A DNA stretch of 8,063 bases, taken from assembly GCA_905192625.1 (NCBI GenBank), contig CAJJLI010000070.1, positions 1 to 8,063 of the forward strand. The letters are read 5' to 3'. A program made the translations under genes and the position numbers. Below, one piece after another: positions 7,582 through 8,063 of the stretch (the first letter of the stretch is position 1; the number at the start of each line of letters is the position of its first letter). Origin of the DNA: an uncultured Clostridium sp. (GTDB lineage Bacteria; Bacillota; Clostridia; Lachnospirales; Lachnospiraceae). The notes under the pieces are model-generated. The model was not told the origin of the DNA. It saw only the letters and a program-made list of their open reading frames with translations, and searched no databases.

Positions 7582-8063
7582 TTATAATGGGATAAACGAA
7601 CCTACAATTTTTCCAATTATACGAGGATTTTCATTATAAGATATAAACTTATCCTTATAGGACTTATTAATGGAAACTAGACGTAGTCCCTCTTTTTCAC
7701 GATAAACTTTCTTAATATAAGTTTGTTCATTATAGACTATTGCATAAACTGCACCATCATAATCAAATCCTGTCTCACGGATAAGAGCTACAGACCCATT
7801 TTGATATTTTGGTTCCATAGAATCTCCAGATACCCATGAAGCAAAATCATGAGCTAGTTCTTCATTGAAATAAACAGTATCATAATTTCGATCATCATAA
7901 ACTGATGCTCCAATACCTGCAGACATTCTTTCGTAAACATGGTATTCGTAGAGGTTTTCTGAAAGTGATATCACTTGTTGTGTTTTTTCTTTTTGCACCA
8001 AGTCACGAGCATATTCTACTACTTGATTTTTACCTTTATTCGACAATGTATTATACAGACGAA
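7582..8063 (-). CDS. LexA/CI-like repressor, S24 peptidase domain (N-terminus outside window)
   Basis: C-terminal part of a probable DNA-binding repressor that inactivates itself by self-cleavage, as LexA, phage CI and HdiR do when RecA filaments form. Numbering from the TTG at 8046, the cleavage dipeptide is A43-G44 (in MSAGIGA), the nucleophile is S76 in SGDSMEP (codon at 7819-7821), and the general-base lysine is K112 in YIKKV, 36 residues later. LexA shows almost the same spacing. The TTG is not a convincing start. The frame stays open to the window edge, reading RLYNTLSNKGKNQVVEYARDLV, of which the L is that TTG; this resembles the linker that follows the helix-turn-helix domain in such repressors. 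The DNA-binding domain should therefore lie beyond 8063. The gene ends with TAA at 7582-7584, converging on the methylase gene. It could be a chromosomal SOS-type regulator or a prophage/integrative-element repressor; the visible part does not decide. It is unlikely to regulate the operon directly, as they do not share a promoter region. Confidence 0.85.
   Translation of the reverse strand, partial: RLYNTLSNKGKNQVVEYARDLVQKEKTQQVISLSENLYEYHVYERMSAGIGASVYDDRNYDTVYFNEELAHDFASWVSGDSMEPKYQNGSVALIRETGFDYDGAVYAIVYNEQTYIKKVYREKEGLRLVSINKSYKDKFISYNENPRIIGKIVGSFIPL

Overview
The window looks like low-GC Firmicutes DNA, most likely Lactobacillales and plausibly Streptococcus. The DNA is strongly AT-rich with A/T-ending codons throughout. 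The promoter has an extended -10 form (TGnTAAAAT), and the LexA/CI-like S24 repressor at the right edge and the EcsC-like fragment at the left edge both resemble proteins common in that order. The genus is an inference; no rRNA or housekeeping gene is present to confirm it.

Layout. Bases 1-234, minus strand, hold a decayed fragment of an EcsC-family gene with an in-frame stop. Bases about 240-353 are a short promoter/leader region. Bases 354-4067 encode a 1237-residue fusion of a phospholipase-D-type nuclease domain to an SNF2-type (superfamily 2) helicase. Bases 4054-7503, overlapping it by 14 nt, encode a 1149-residue Eco57I/PglX-type adenine-N6 DNA methyltransferase. A near-perfect hairpin with U-tracts on both strands (7508-7544) then separates this operon from a convergent minus-strand gene (7582 to beyond 8063). 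That gene encodes the C-terminal part of a self-cleaving S24-family repressor whose N-terminus lies outside the window.

How the genes work together. The two large genes form a compact, apparently self-sufficient two-gene operon that reads as an ATP-dependent restriction-modification or anti-phage system. The methyltransferase, with its own C-terminal target-recognition region, would mark host DNA, and the PLD-helicase would translocate on and cut unmarked DNA. The parts resemble pieces of DISARM (DrmC-like PLD, DrmD-like helicase, DrmMI methylase) and BREX (PglX), but neither DrmA/DrmB nor PglZ/BrxC is present here. No separate specificity subunit and no PD-(D/E)XK nuclease is evident. The placement between a broken chromosomal gene and a repressor gene suggests an accessory locus inserted into a variable site. 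Function, specificity and insertion history are inferences from sequence reading only.
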